NCBI RefSeq assembly: GCF_014649735.1 | Contig: NZ_BMTP01000013.1 | Coordinates: 62,001-126,000 of the forward strand | Direction of reading: 5' to 3' | DNA: 64,000 nt | Source: Streptomyces lavendofoliae | GTDB lineage: Bacteria; Actinomycetota; Actinomycetes; Streptomycetales; Streptomycetaceae | Shown here: piece by piece, positions 1 through 8,655 of the stretch | How positions within the stretch are numbered: position 1 is the stretch's first letter | Layout of the letters: each line of letters begins with the position of its first letter | The notes under the pieces: generated by a model | What the model was told of the DNA's origin: nothing | The model's database searches: none | The model's input: the letters and a program-made list of their open reading frames with translations, nothing else | Program-made: the position numbers and the translations under genes

Positions 1-31
1 TTTGCCGTGGGCGTCGCTTCGTCGGCCGCGG

Positions 32-1177
32 TTACCCCGCCATTGTGTCCTGCCCCTTCACGGGCCCCGAGGCGCGCACCCCCTCCGGTCGCCGGCCCGC
101 CCCGCAGGAACAGCCGGCATGGGGCGACATCCGCTCCGAGCGCCACTCCAGCAACGGCAGTGACACCTCCCAGCGGGCGCCGGTGCTCGCCGGAAGCTCC
201 CCGTCCAGGAACGACACCGCGTGCGCCGCCGCGAGCCCCGCCACCGCGGCCGCCAGTCCCTGATCGCACGCCGGCACCCTGCCGCGCCGCCCCGAACGCC
301 ACTGCGCCAGCATCCGCGGCCACGCCGGGTCCCGGTCGGACCGCTCCAGCTCCCCACACCCCGCGCAGGCCGTGCCGCCGGGCAGCACCAGCGGGCCCAC
401 CACGCCCGTCGCCTCGATCACCCCCGCGTACAGATGGGGCGTACCGGTGGCCACCCACTCGCCGGCGGGCACCGGGTCGGGGGCGTACGCCGCCAGCCCG
501 TCCCGCGGGGCGACCACGACCAGCGACAACCCCGGCTCCGAGCCCGCCGCCCGGCCGTTCCGCACCGGCCGCGCGGCCCGGCCCCCCGGGGCCGACCGCC
601 CCACCAGCCGCCGGGCCGCCGCGTCACGCCGCTCGCCCACCGCCTCGGCCGGCAGCCCGCCGGGCGCCACGTCCCACGGCTCGACACGATCGCCGTCCCG
701 CACCTCCACCCGGCCCACCCCCGACGCCGACAACAGGGCCGCGATGCCCGCGCCCACCCGTCCCGCCCCCCGCACCTGCACCCGCATACCGCGCCGGGCC
801 GCCAACCGCCGGGCGGCACCGCCCGGTTCGCGGTGCACGACGGACAGCGAACCCAGATCGGCGCGCAGCCGGTCGAAACCGCCGCCCTCCCGCCGCAGCG
901 CTTCGAGCGCCGGGCCGCCGGCCGCCGCGTCCTCCAGCAGCCCCGCCTCCGCCAGCCGGTCCAGCAGTGCCTCCAGCCGCCCGTCGGGAAGCCCCAGCGC
1001 CCGCGCCTCCGCGCGGAGCGGATCCAGCCCTCGCGTCCCGTCGAACAGCGCGAGCAGACTGCCCGTCGTCGTGTCCACCGGACCGACCACCACCGCGTGT
1101 GCCGGCGCCGCCCCGAACTGCACGCACTGCAGATTGCGCCAGGCGCGCCGCAGCGCCGGCTTCAGCATCGGATGCAT
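32..1177 (-). CDS. ThiF-family adenylyltransferase-like protein
   Basis: This 381-residue protein resembles the E1/ThiF/MoeB superfamily, which adenylates carboxyl ends of small proteins or peptides. A Rossmann-type nucleotide loop, GAGRVGAG, sits at about residues 137-144. A CxxC pair (CAGC, about 271-274) and a CSC cluster near the C terminus (about 356-358) could hold the structural zinc common in this superfamily. The N-terminal 130 residues match no fold I can name and may bind a partner. I start at the ATG at 1177 (MHPMLKPALRR), the usual beginning of Streptomyces homologues as I remember them; an in-frame ATG at 1198 is also possible. It is divergent from the YgjP-like peptidase at 1405. 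The substrate is unknown and no small ubiquitin-like partner gene lies next to it. Confidence 0.7.
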   Translation of the reverse strand: MHPMLKPALRRAWRNLQCVQFGAAPAHAVVVGPVDTTTGSLLALFDGTRGLDPLRAEARALGLPDGRLEALLDRLAEAGLLEDAAAGGPALEALRREGGGFDRLRADLGSLSVVHREPGGAARRLAARRGMRVQVRGAGRVGAGIAALLSASGVGRVEVRDGDRVEPWDVAPGGLPAEAVGERRDAAARRLVGRSAPGGRAARPVRNGRAAGSEPGLSLVVVAPRDGLAAYAPDPVPAGEWVATGTPHLYAGVIEATGVVGPLVLPGGTACAGCGELERSDRDPAWPRMLAQWRSGRRGRVPACDQGLAAAVAGLAAAHAVSFLDGELPASTGARWEVSLPLLEWRSERMSPHAGCSCGAGRRPEGVRASGPVKGQDTMAG

Positions 1178-1404
1178 ATCCGCCCCCGTGATCCTCATCG
1201 ACCGCCGGTGATCTCCGGTGCGCCCCGGCGGTCTGCGCCGATCTCCCGGCCCGTCGTCAGAATGCCCGGCTCCGGCGCCGGGCGGAAAAAGTTGTCCACA
1301 GGTGCGGCGCATTAGTCGTTCGAATGGGGCAGCCTGTGGACGGATCACACGCCAACCGTTCCCCAGGCGGGACTTCCCCTGCTGACAGCGGGTAACGTCG
1401 GGGC

Positions 1405-1980
1405 GTGCCAGCCGACCCTCAGCGCAGTCCCACGAGCGATCCGCCCCGTAGCGCGGGTACGCGCGCGGTCGAGGTCCGCAGGAGCTCCCGGCGCAACAGG
1501 ACCGTCTCCGCCTACCGCGAGGGCGACCGGACGGTCGTGCTCATCCCCGCCCGGATGTCGGAGGCGGAGGAGCGGCGCTGGGTGAGCGTGATGCTCGACA
1601 AGCTCGCCGCCCAGGAGAGCAAGCGCATGCCCGGCGACACGGAGCTGGCCGAGCGGGCGGAACGCCTGTCCGCCCAGTACTTCGGCGGCAGGGCGCGGCC
1701 GACGTCCGTGCGGTGGGTGACCAATCAGAACACCCGCTGGGGCTCCTGCACCCCGGCGGAGGGCAGTATCCGCCTCTCGCACCGCCTGCAGGGCATGCCG
1801 GAGTACGTGGTGGACTACGTCCTCGTCCACGAGCTGGCCCATCTGCTGGTTCCGGGACACGGGCCACGGTTCTGGCGGCTGCTGGAGGCGTACCCCCGCA
1901 CCGAACGGGCCCGCGGCTACCTCGAGGGAGTCGTCGCGGCGGCCCGGCTGCCACACAGCCCGGCCGATCGCGGAGAGTGA
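1405..1980 (+). CDS. YgjP-like (DUF45/M48-type) metallopeptidase
   Basis: A 191-residue probable zinc metallopeptidase of the YgjP/DUF45 group. The zinc-binding helix HELAH is at residues 142-146, followed by a third histidine at 152 (GHGPRFW), and the family signature WGSC at 112-115. There is no signal peptide or membrane segment, so it is probably cytoplasmic. The start is the GTG at 1405; the first 30 residues are Pro/Arg-rich and probably disordered. The C terminus ends shortly after the peptidase domain, as usual in this family. It is divergent from the ThiF-like gene, and this pairing may be functional. The substrate is unknown. Confidence 0.85.
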   Translation: MPADPQRSPTSDPPRSAGTRAVEVRRSSRRNRTVSAYREGDRTVVLIPARMSEAEERRWVSVMLDKLAAQESKRMPGDTELAERAERLSAQYFGGRARPTSVRWVTNQNTRWGSCTPAEGSIRLSHRLQGMPEYVVDYVLVHELAHLLVPGHGPRFWRLLEAYPRTERARGYLEGVVAAARLPHSPADRGE

Positions 1981-2089
1981 CATTCATCAGTCCTGTACCG
2001 AAACAGTCCCGACTTGGCTCATTGTCGTCGCCAGCCGTTAGCCTGACGCGACGCATTCGAAAAATCGGGATGGGGGACGGTCGTTACGC

Positions 2090-3778
2090 ATGGCCAGGGA
2101 ATTCCAACGGGGCCACAAGGCCAAGATCAGCGATCTCACACCCGGAACCGATCTGTACGTGGGCGTGCAGATCACCGCTCCAGGTCTGACCTTCGACATC
2201 AGCTGCTTCGGCCTGGACGCCAATGAGCAGCTCTCGGACGACCGGTATTTCATCTTCTTCAACCAGCCGAAGTCACCCGAGGAGTCCATCCAGCTGCTCG
2301 GCGCTCAGGCCGGTGACACCGAGTCCTTCCGCGTCACCCTCGACCGCGTCCCGCCGCACGTCCACAAGCTGTCCTTCACCGCGACGATCGACGGCGCCGG
2401 GCAGATGTCCCAGGTGGGGCCCGGCTACCTCCGTATCGTCGCGGGCGGCGAGGAGGTCGCCCGGTACGCCTTCGACGGTTCGGAGTTCAGCACCGAACGC
2501 GCGGTGATGCTCGGGGACTTCTACCTCAAGGACGTATGGCGGTTCGCCGCCGTCGGGCAGGGCTTCGACGGCGGGCTGGAGGCGCTGCTGAAGAACTTCG
2601 GCGGCGAGGTCGCCGAGGAGGAGCCGGCCGCTCCGCAGCAGCCGGCGCAGTCCGCGGCGCCGTCGTTCGCGCCGCCGCCGTTCGCCGCCCCCGGCACGCC
2701 CGCCGCCCCGGCCGCCCCGCAGGCGCCACAGCCCGCGCCGTCGTTCGGCGCCCCCTCGGCACCGGCCCCCGTACCGGCACCGGCTCCCGCTCCGGCGCAG
2801 CCCGTGCACGCCGCGCCGACGCTCGCCGCGCCCATGGCGCCGGTCGCGCCGACCCCGCCGCACGGCGCCCCGTCCCCGTACGGCCAGCCGCCCCAGCAGC
2901 CGGCCGCGCCCCAGCCGCCGCAGCATCCGCAGTACGGCCAGGTCCCCGGCCAGACCCCGCCGCACGGCGCGCCGGCACCGGCCGCTTACGGCCAGCAGCA
3001 GTACGCCCAGCCGTACGGACAGCAGCCGCCCATGGGCATGCCGCCCGGGGGAATGCCACCCATGGGCATGCCGCCCGGCATGCCCCAGGGCGTCCCGCAG
3101 GGCGCCCCCCAGGCGGGCGCCGGTCTGCAGGCCGCACTCCAGAAGTACCGGGAGACCGCCACCGGCCAGCGCTGGACGCCACAGAACCAGCAGCTCATGC
3201 GGGTCGACCTGGCCATGGGCGGCATGCCCGTCCTGGCCCGGCAGGGCAGCATGGTCATGTACCAGGGCAAGGTCGACTTCGGCTACAAGGGTGCCGGTTT
3301 CTCCAGCCGTATCGTCGGCAACGCCACGGGCCAGGAGATGCAGCTGATGCGCTGCACCGGACGCGGCCAGGTGTTCCTCGCCGAGGACGGTGCCCATCTG
3401 CACCCCATCGAGCTCCAGGGCGACGGCATCTGCGTCTCCGCGGAGAACGTGCTCGCCTTCGACGAGTCGCTGCAGTACGAGGTCCGCCGCATCGAGGGCC
3501 ACGGCATCCCCGGCGGCGCGCTGTTCACCATGCAGTTCCAGGGCACCGGCACCGTCGTCGTGAAGACGCACGGCGTCCCGGTCGTGCTGCCCGTCACCCC
3601 GACCACCTTCGCGGACTGCAACGCGGTCGTCGCCTGGTCGGCCGCCTCCCAGGTGATCCTCTCCAGCCAGGTCCGCCTGCGCCGGAACGCCTACCCGGGC
3701 CACAGCGGGGAGACCGTCAACCTCCAGTTCCGGGGCGCCCCCGGCAACTTCATCGTCGTCCAGCCCTACGAGGTCTGA
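2090..3778 (+). CDS. TerD-AIM24 fusion protein
   Basis: This 562-residue two-domain protein begins with a TerD domain (about residues 1-180), the calcium-binding fold of tellurite-resistance and stress proteins; acidic and aromatic segments such as FDISCFGLD and DDRYFIFFN are typical. A long Pro/Ala/Gln/Gly-rich linker (about 181-345, with MPPGGMPPMGMPP repeats) follows, then an AIM24 domain (about 350-562). AIM24 is a beta-rich fold named for a yeast mitochondrial protein; its biochemical activity is not established. Two stand-alone AIM24 genes follow within 13 and 18 bases, so the three probably form one operon. The ATG at 2090 lies about 50 bases after GGGATGGGGG and is supported by the conserved MAREFQRGHKAKISDL start. 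The fold is certain; the role is not. Confidence 0.88.
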   Translation: MAREFQRGHKAKISDLTPGTDLYVGVQITAPGLTFDISCFGLDANEQLSDDRYFIFFNQPKSPEESIQLLGAQAGDTESFRVTLDRVPPHVHKLSFTATIDGAGQMSQVGPGYLRIVAGGEEVARYAFDGSEFSTERAVMLGDFYLKDVWRFAAVGQGFDGGLEALLKNFGGEVAEEEPAAPQQPAQSAAPSFAPPPFAAPGTPAAPAAPQAPQPAPSFGAPSAPAPVPAPAPAPAQPVHAAPTLAAPMAPVAPTPPHGAPSPYGQPPQQPAAPQPPQHPQYGQVPGQTPPHGAPAPAAYGQQQYAQPYGQQPPMGMPPGGMPPMGMPPGMPQGVPQGAPQAGAGLQAALQKYRETATGQRWTPQNQQLMRVDLAMGGMPVLARQGSMVMYQGKVDFGYKGAGFSSRIVGNATGQEMQLMRCTGRGQVFLAEDGAHLHPIELQGDGICVSAENVLAFDESLQYEVRRIEGHGIPGGALFTMQFQGTGTVVVKTHGVPVVLPVTPTTFADCNAVVAWSAASQVILSSQVRLRRNAYPGHSGETVNLQFRGAPGNFIVVQPYEV

Positions 3779-3791
3779 GGGAGCCCGAACA

Positions 3792-4472
3792 ATGAACCAG
3801 CAACTCGCGGGCTACGCCCCGACCCCCGTCGCGGCCCGGATGGAGAACCACGGCCGCCACATGCTCAAGGTCGCCATGGCCTCCGGCCAGGACCTGTACG
3901 CGCGCACCGGCTCCGTCGTCGCCTACGAGGGCTTCGTCCAGTACGAGCCGAATCCGCCCGCCGCCCGCCAGATCGCCTCCCAGTGGGTGACCGGCGAGGG
4001 CGCGCCGGTCATGAAGTGCTCCGGTGACGGGCTTCTCTACCTCGCCGACTACGGCGCCGACGTCGTCGTCATCAACCTCGACAACGACGCGCTCTCCGTC
4101 AACGGCACCAATGTGCTGGCCTTCGACGCCCACCTCCAGTGGGGTGCCGAGCGGGTCAAGGGCATGGCCAAGTTCGCCGGACAGGGCCTGTGGAACGTCC
4201 AGTTCGCCGGCACCGGCTGGGTCGCCCTGACCTCGCGGGGCACCCCGATCGTCGTCGACTGCGGCCGGGGCGAGGACGAGACGTACGTCGACCCCGACGC
4301 GCTCGTGGCGTGGTCGCCCGCGCTCAAGGTCAAGGGCAAGCGCAGCTTCAAGGCCTCCTCCCTGATCGGGCGGGGCAGCGGAGAGGCGTACCAGATGGCC
4401 TTCTCGGGACAGGGCATCGTCGTCGTACAGCCGAGCGAGGACAGCACCGACCGCCTGCGGGTCCGGGGCTGA
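3792..4472 (+). CDS. AIM24 family protein (second of three)
   Basis: A 226-residue stand-alone AIM24 domain protein, made almost entirely of the repeated beta-strand pattern of that fold (for example LYARTGSVVAYEGFV, GLWNVQFAGTGWVAL, AFSGQGIVVVQPSE). It has no signal peptide or membrane helix. It starts 13 bases after the TerD-AIM24 fusion and a GAGGGAGC ribosome site precedes the ATG. The three AIM24 units share the C-terminal motif GQG-(I/F)-(V/A)-(V/L)-VQPSE, which points to tandem duplication followed by divergence. The function is unknown; association with TerD suggests an envelope or metal-stress role, but that is inference. Confidence 0.85.
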   Translation: MNQQLAGYAPTPVAARMENHGRHMLKVAMASGQDLYARTGSVVAYEGFVQYEPNPPAARQIASQWVTGEGAPVMKCSGDGLLYLADYGADVVVINLDNDALSVNGTNVLAFDAHLQWGAERVKGMAKFAGQGLWNVQFAGTGWVALTSRGTPIVVDCGRGEDETYVDPDALVAWSPALKVKGKRSFKASSLIGRGSGEAYQMAFSGQGIVVVQPSEDSTDRLRVRG

Positions 4473-4490
4473 GGGGGAGCGAGAACAACC

Positions 4491-5246
4491 ATGCAGAGCC
4501 CGCTTTTCAGCAACACCGAACAGCAGAGCCAGGAGCGCTACGTCGTGCAGAACCCGCAGCTCCTGCGGGTGGCCCTGACCGGCCATGACGACGTCCTCGC
4601 CCGCAAGGGCGCCATGGTCGCGTACCAGGGTCTGATCGACTTCGACGGCGAGTACCGGACCGACAACCAGAGGCGCGCCCGCGCCAACACCGGTGAGGGC
4701 CTGGACCTGATGCGCTGTTCCGGGCAGGGCACCGTGTACTTCGCCAACCTGGCGCAGTACATCCACGTCGTGGACGTCGACCAGGAGGGCATGACGGTCG
4801 ACAGCTCCTACGTCCTGGCGCTGGACTCCACCCTGCACACCGAAGTGATCGCCGTGGACAGCCAGTACGGCATCTCCGGGTCCGGCAAGTACCAGCTGAA
4901 CATCTCCGGCCGGGGCAAGGTCGCCCTGATGACCTCCGGACAGCCGCTGATGATGCAGGTCACGCCGGAGAAGTACGTCAACGCCGACGCCGACGCGATC
5001 GTCGCCTGGTCGTCGTCGCTGCGCGTCCAGATGCAGGCGCAGACCCACTCCTCCCAGGTGCGCCGCCGGCGCGGCACCACCGGGGAGGGCTGGGAGCTGA
5101 GCTTCCTGGGCCAGGGCTTCGCGCTCGTCCAGCCCAGCGAGGTCATGCCGCCGCAGAACGCCGAGATCGGGCAGGGGCTCGGCGCCCAGTTCGGCGTCGG
5201 CCAGCACGGCGCCCACGCCCAGAACCAGAACAACGCCTGGAACTGA
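4491..5246 (+). CDS. AIM24 family protein (third of three)
   Basis: A 251-residue AIM24 domain protein, third gene of the TerD/AIM24 operon, starting 18 bases after the previous stop with GAGGGGGAGC upstream. It keeps the AIM24 strand pattern (VLARKGAMVAYQGLIDFDGEY, LMRCSGQGTVYFA, SFLGQGFALVQPSEV) and has a short Gln/Asn/Gly-rich C-terminal tail. It is closer in length and strand order to the AIM24 half of the fusion than to its immediate neighbour. A strong hairpin 10 bases after the stop probably ends the operon. The function is unknown. Confidence 0.85.
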   Translation: MQSPLFSNTEQQSQERYVVQNPQLLRVALTGHDDVLARKGAMVAYQGLIDFDGEYRTDNQRRARANTGEGLDLMRCSGQGTVYFANLAQYIHVVDVDQEGMTVDSSYVLALDSTLHTEVIAVDSQYGISGSGKYQLNISGRGKVALMTSGQPLMMQVTPEKYVNADADAIVAWSSSLRVQMQAQTHSSQVRRRRGTTGEGWELSFLGQGFALVQPSEVMPPQNAEIGQGLGAQFGVGQHGAHAQNQNNAWN

Positions 5247-5256
5247 CGGGCCCCAT

Positions 5257-5296
5257 GGGCCGGGGTCGGTCCCCTCCGGGAGACCGCCCCCGGCCC
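5257..5296. terminator. Hairpin terminator between convergent AIM24 and Nudix genes
   Basis: Two 15-base arms (5257-5271 and 5282-5296) pair with a single internal mismatch around a 10-base loop. The hairpin lies between convergent genes and probably stops transcription from both sides. No T-run follows, as is common in Streptomyces. Confidence 0.7.
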
Positions 5297-5301
5297 GTGT
5301 C

Positions 5302-5823
5302 CTACAGCGCCGCCCGGGCCGCCTCGGCCAGCCGCACGACCGACGCGTCGGCCACGGCCGCCACCTCCTCGTACCCGAACCAGCGCAGGTCCAGCGACTC
5401 CTCGCTGATCGCCGCCACCGCGTCCGGCGGGGCGACCGCCAGGTACTGCACATCGAGGTGCCAGTGGCACGGCGCCGGGATCGGATGCCGGTCCAGCCGG
5501 ACCGGCCCGCCCGGCAGGAGCGTCAGCCCGGAGATACCCGACTCCTCCGTGGCCTCCCTCAGCGCCGCCCCGGCGACCGTCCCGTCCCCCGGCTCGCAGT
5601 GGCCGCCCATCTGCAGCCACATGCCCAGCTTCTTGTGCAGGGTGAGCAGGACCCGGCCGCGCGCCGGGTCGACCACCAGCGCGCTGGCCGTCAGGTGCCC
5701 GGCGCCGCACGCCTTCCACATCCCGTCCGGGTGGGCCGCGAGGTGGTCCAGATACACCTGCCGCAGCTCCGGCTGGTCCTCGTACCCCTTCAGTACGAGG
5801 ACGGCGTCATCGTGCAGGCTCAC
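5302..5823 (-). CDS. Nudix hydrolase
   Basis: A 173-residue Nudix-family pyrophosphohydrolase. The Nudix box spans residues 74-97 (GHCEPGD then REATEESGI); it is slightly unusual in having Asp instead of Glu at the end of the first half and one extra residue before REATEE, but the catalytic REA-EE core is intact. The GTG start at 5823 overlaps the stop of the upstream metalloprotease gene by four bases (GTGA), so translation is probably coupled. The substrate cannot be read from sequence; nucleotide derivatives are typical. The gene converges on the AIM24 operon. Confidence 0.85.
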   Translation of the reverse strand: MSLHDDAVLVLKGYEDQPELRQVYLDHLAAHPDGMWKACGAGHLTASALVVDPARGRVLLTLHKKLGMWLQMGGHCEPGDGTVAGAALREATEESGISGLTLLPGGPVRLDRHPIPAPCHWHLDVQYLAVAPPDAVAAISEESLDLRWFGYEEVAAVADASVVRLAEAARAAL

Positions 5824-7229
5824 TTCTCGGAGTCGTCCTCACCCTGGTCGCGCCGGTCCCGCTCGTCGCGCCCGTCCTGCCCGGCGGCCTCGCCGAGCAT
5901 CTTGTCGAGCTCGGAGAAGTCCAGGTGCTCGCGGTGGACGAAGCCGTCCGGGTCGTCCAGGTCGGACGCGGTCGGCAGCATGTCCGGGTGCGCCCACAGG
6001 CCGTCACGGCCGTCGACACCGCGCGCGTCCGTCAGCGACGCCCACAGCCGGGCGGCGTCCCGCAGCCGGCGAGGCCGCAGCTCCAGACCGATCAGGGTGG
6101 CGAACGTCTGCTCGGCGGGACCGCCCGACGCGCGGCGGCGGCGCAGCGTCTCGCGCAGGGCGCCCGCCGACGTCAGGCGGCTCTTGGCGGCCTCGTGCAC
6201 CACCGCGTCCACCCAGCCCTCGACCAGCGCGAGCGCCGTCTCCAGGCGCGCCAGCGCGGCCTTCTGCTCCGGTGTGTCCTCCGGCTGGAACATGCCCTGC
6301 TGGAGGGCTTCCTGCAGCTGCTCCGGGTTGGACGGGTCGAGCCCGCCGACCGCGTCCTCCAGCTTGCCGGTGTCGACCTTGATCCCGCGGGCGTACCCCT
6401 CGACCGCGCCGAACAGGTGCGAGCGCAGCCACGGCACATGGGCGAAGAGCCGCTGGTGAGCGGCCTCGCGCAGAGCCAGGTACAGCCGTACCTCGTCCTG
6501 CGGCACCCCGAGGTCCTTGCCGAACGCCGCCACGTTCAGCGGCAGCAGCGCGGCCTTGCCGGCCGGCCCCAGGGGCAGACCGACGTCGGTGGAGCCGACC
6601 ACCTCACCGGCCAGGGCACCCACGGCCTGGCCGATCTGCTGGCCGAACATCGCGCCGCCCATGGAGCGCATCATGCCGATCAGCGGGCCCGCCATGGCCT
6701 GCATCTCCTCCGGCAGCACATTGCCCATGGCCGCGCCGACCTGCTCGGCGACCGGGTCCACCAGCTGCTGCCAGGCGGGCAGGGTCGCCTCGACCCACTC
6801 CGCGCGGCTCCACGCCACGGCGGTGCCCGCTCCGGACGGCAGCGACGTCACGCCGTCCAGCCACAGGTCGGCCAGGCGCACGGCCTCCTCGACGGCCGCC
6901 CGCTCGGCGGGGCCGACGCTGGCGTCCTTGGTGCCGTCGGGCGTGCCCTGGGAGACCGCCTGGCGGGCGATCTGCTTGGCCATGTCCCAGTTGACGGGCC
7001 CGCCCTCATAGCTCAGCATCTGGCCGAGCTGCTGGAAGGCCGCCCCCAGGTCCGTGGGGTTCAGCGAGCCGAACATCGCCGCGAACGGGTTGTCGCCCGG
7101 CATGCCGCCGAACCCGAAGGGGTTGCCACCGGCACCCTGGCCACCTTCGGCAGGTCCCTTCTTCTTGCCTTCGTCGCCGTCCTCCGGCTCCTCCGGCGGA
7201 AGGCCGAATCCGAATGGGGTGTCACTCAC
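5820..7229 (-). CDS. Zinc-dependent metalloprotease (DUF2342 / zincin-like type 2)
   Basis: A 469-residue member of the actinobacterial DUF2342 group, often labelled F420-biosynthesis-associated although a role in F420 synthesis is unproven. The family core at residues 254-268 (REAAHQRLFAHVPWL) holds the proposed zinc-binding EAAH. The N terminus is Gly/Pro/acidic-rich (about 1-60), followed by a helical body. The start is the GTG at 7229, giving VSDTPFGFG, the conserved N terminus of Streptomyces homologues. The gene is divergent from the SDR at 7420 and coupled to the Nudix gene. The intergenic region holds a long inverted repeat (7367-7395). Confidence 0.82.
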   Translation of the reverse strand: MSDTPFGFGLPPEEPEDGDEGKKKGPAEGGQGAGGNPFGFGGMPGDNPFAAMFGSLNPTDLGAAFQQLGQMLSYEGGPVNWDMAKQIARQAVSQGTPDGTKDASVGPAERAAVEEAVRLADLWLDGVTSLPSGAGTAVAWSRAEWVEATLPAWQQLVDPVAEQVGAAMGNVLPEEMQAMAGPLIGMMRSMGGAMFGQQIGQAVGALAGEVVGSTDVGLPLGPAGKAALLPLNVAAFGKDLGVPQDEVRLYLALREAAHQRLFAHVPWLRSHLFGAVEGYARGIKVDTGKLEDAVGGLDPSNPEQLQEALQQGMFQPEDTPEQKAALARLETALALVEGWVDAVVHEAAKSRLTSAGALRETLRRRRASGGPAEQTFATLIGLELRPRRLRDAARLWASLTDARGVDGRDGLWAHPDMLPTASDLDDPDGFVHREHLDFSELDKMLGEAAGQDGRDERDRRDQGEDDSEK

Positions 7230-7366
7230 GGGGTTCCTCGGCTCGTAGGGCCGCCGGCTTCCTGCCGGCGGCGGCTGCCCGACAACACCACCAGCGTAGA
7301 CATCCGAGCCGGATGTGGGCTCGGTGCTCCGCCGGCTCATGGCCTGGGGCAGGATGGACGCCACCT

Positions 7367-7395
7367 GGTACGTACGCGTCATACACGTACGTACT
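7367..7395. promoter_or_regulatory. Inverted repeat, candidate operator between divergent genes
   Basis: Arms of 13 bases (7367-7379, GGTACGTACGCGT, and 7383-7395, ACACGTACGTACT) match at 11 of 13 positions around a 3-base spacer. The repeat lies 25 bases upstream of the SDR start and 138 upstream of the metalloprotease start. The size and symmetry suit a dimeric regulator. I do not recognise the regulator. Confidence 0.5.
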
Positions 7396-7419
7396 GAAGA
7401 CAACCGCTGGAGACGCCCG

Positions 7420-8553
7420 GTGAGTTCCCCAGATCCACAGGTTCCCGCAGCGCACGACGCTGAAGTTCGCCAGAGGCGAAACAACTCGACCCCGTCCGCC
7501 GGCCGCGGCCCCGTCGTCGCGGTCACCGGTGCCGCGTCCGGCGTAGGCGACCTGCTCACCCGGCGCCTCGCCGAGTCCGAGGAGGTCAAGCAGGTCATCG
7601 CCATCGACGAGCGCCGCGGCGAGGTGTCCGAGGCGCAGTGGCAGATCCTCGACGTGCGCGACCCGGCCATCGCCGAGAAGCTGCGCGGGGCCGACGTCGT
7701 GGTGCACCTGGCCCTCGACCTCGACCTGGAGACGGACGCGGCCGCCCGGACGGCGTACAACGTGCGCGGAACCCAGACCGTCCTGACCGCCGCCGCCGCG
7801 GCGGGCGTCCACCGGGTCGTGCTGTGCACCTCCGCCATGGTGTACGGGGCGCTGCCCGACAACGACATCCCGCTGTCCGAGGACGCCGAGCTGCGGGCCA
7901 CCGCCGAGGCCACCGGTGTGGGCGACCTGCTGGAGATCGAGCGTCTGGCGCGCCGGGCGCCCCGGGCGCACCCCGGCCTGAACGTCACGGTCGTCCGCCC
8001 CGCCGTCCTCGTGGGCGGCACCGACACGGCACTCACCCGGTACTTCGAGTCGCCCCGCCTGCTGGTGGTCGCCGGGTCCCGGCCGGCCTGGCAGTTCTGC
8101 CACGTCGAGGACCTGGTCAGCGCGCTGGAGTACGCGGCGCTGGAGAAGGTGGAGGGCGAGTTCGCGGTCGGCTGCGACGGCTGGCTGGAGCAGGAGGAGG
8201 TCGAGGAGCTGAGCGGCGTCCGCCGCATGGAGCTGCCGTCCGCGGTGGCCCTGGGGGCCGCCGCCCGGCTCCACAGGATCGGGCTCACCCCCTCACCGGC
8301 CGGGGACCTGGCGTACACGATGCACCCGTGGGTGGTCAGCGTCGGGCGGCTGCACGACGCCGGCTGGCGGCCGAGGTGGACCAACGAGGAGGTCCTCGCC
8401 GCGCTCCTGGAGGAGGTCGAGGGCCGCCACACGGTCGCGGGCCGCCGCCTCGGCCGCAAGGACGCCACCGCGGCGGGTGCCGCGGGCGCCACGGTGGCCC
8501 TGCTGGGCACCGCCGCCCTGGTACGCCGGGCCCGCAAGCGCCGGGGGCTGTGA
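7420..8553 (+). CDS. SDR-family NAD(P)-binding protein with C-terminal membrane segment
   Basis: A 377-residue extended-SDR/epimerase-like protein. The nucleotide loop TGAASGVG is at residues 36-43. The usual catalytic Tyr is present (Y142 in SAMVYG) but the Lys four residues later is missing (YGALP), so classical SDR catalysis is doubtful. The C terminus (about 350-377) has a hydrophobic stretch followed by RRARKRRGL, suggesting a membrane anchor. The start is the GTG at 7420 with a GGAG site at 7409-7412. It is divergent from the metalloprotease gene. It may bind nucleotide-sugar or quinone-type ligands, but no substrate can be assigned. Confidence 0.75.
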   Translation: MSSPDPQVPAAHDAEVRQRRNNSTPSAGRGPVVAVTGAASGVGDLLTRRLAESEEVKQVIAIDERRGEVSEAQWQILDVRDPAIAEKLRGADVVVHLALDLDLETDAAARTAYNVRGTQTVLTAAAAAGVHRVVLCTSAMVYGALPDNDIPLSEDAELRATAEATGVGDLLEIERLARRAPRAHPGLNVTVVRPAVLVGGTDTALTRYFESPRLLVVAGSRPAWQFCHVEDLVSALEYAALEKVEGEFAVGCDGWLEQEEVEELSGVRRMELPSAVALGAAARLHRIGLTPSPAGDLAYTMHPWVVSVGRLHDAGWRPRWTNEEVLAALLEEVEGRHTVAGRRLGRKDATAAGAAGATVALLGTAALVRRARKRRGL

Positions 8554-8655
8554 GGCTCCGGGGCGCGGCCCTGTAGGAGGCTCCAACGCGCGCGTGGCCT
8601 GGCAGGTCGAAAACGCTATTCCGCGATGTCAGTGCCGTGCGGCACGATGGGCTGC

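Noticed and set aside
7..1315. Long plus-strand open frames rich in Pro, Arg and Ala opposite the ThiF-like gene
   Set aside because: They are antisense shadows of a high-GC gene: low-complexity composition, no domain, no ribosome site. The same applies to long antisense frames over UPF0182, catalase, nrdA, cstA, the Sel1 gene and the antiporter.
2700..3120. Pro/Ala/Gln/Gly/Met-rich stretch as a separate repeat element
   Set aside because: It is in frame and forms the linker of the TerD-AIM24 fusion; the DNA repeat is explained by coding for low-complexity protein.
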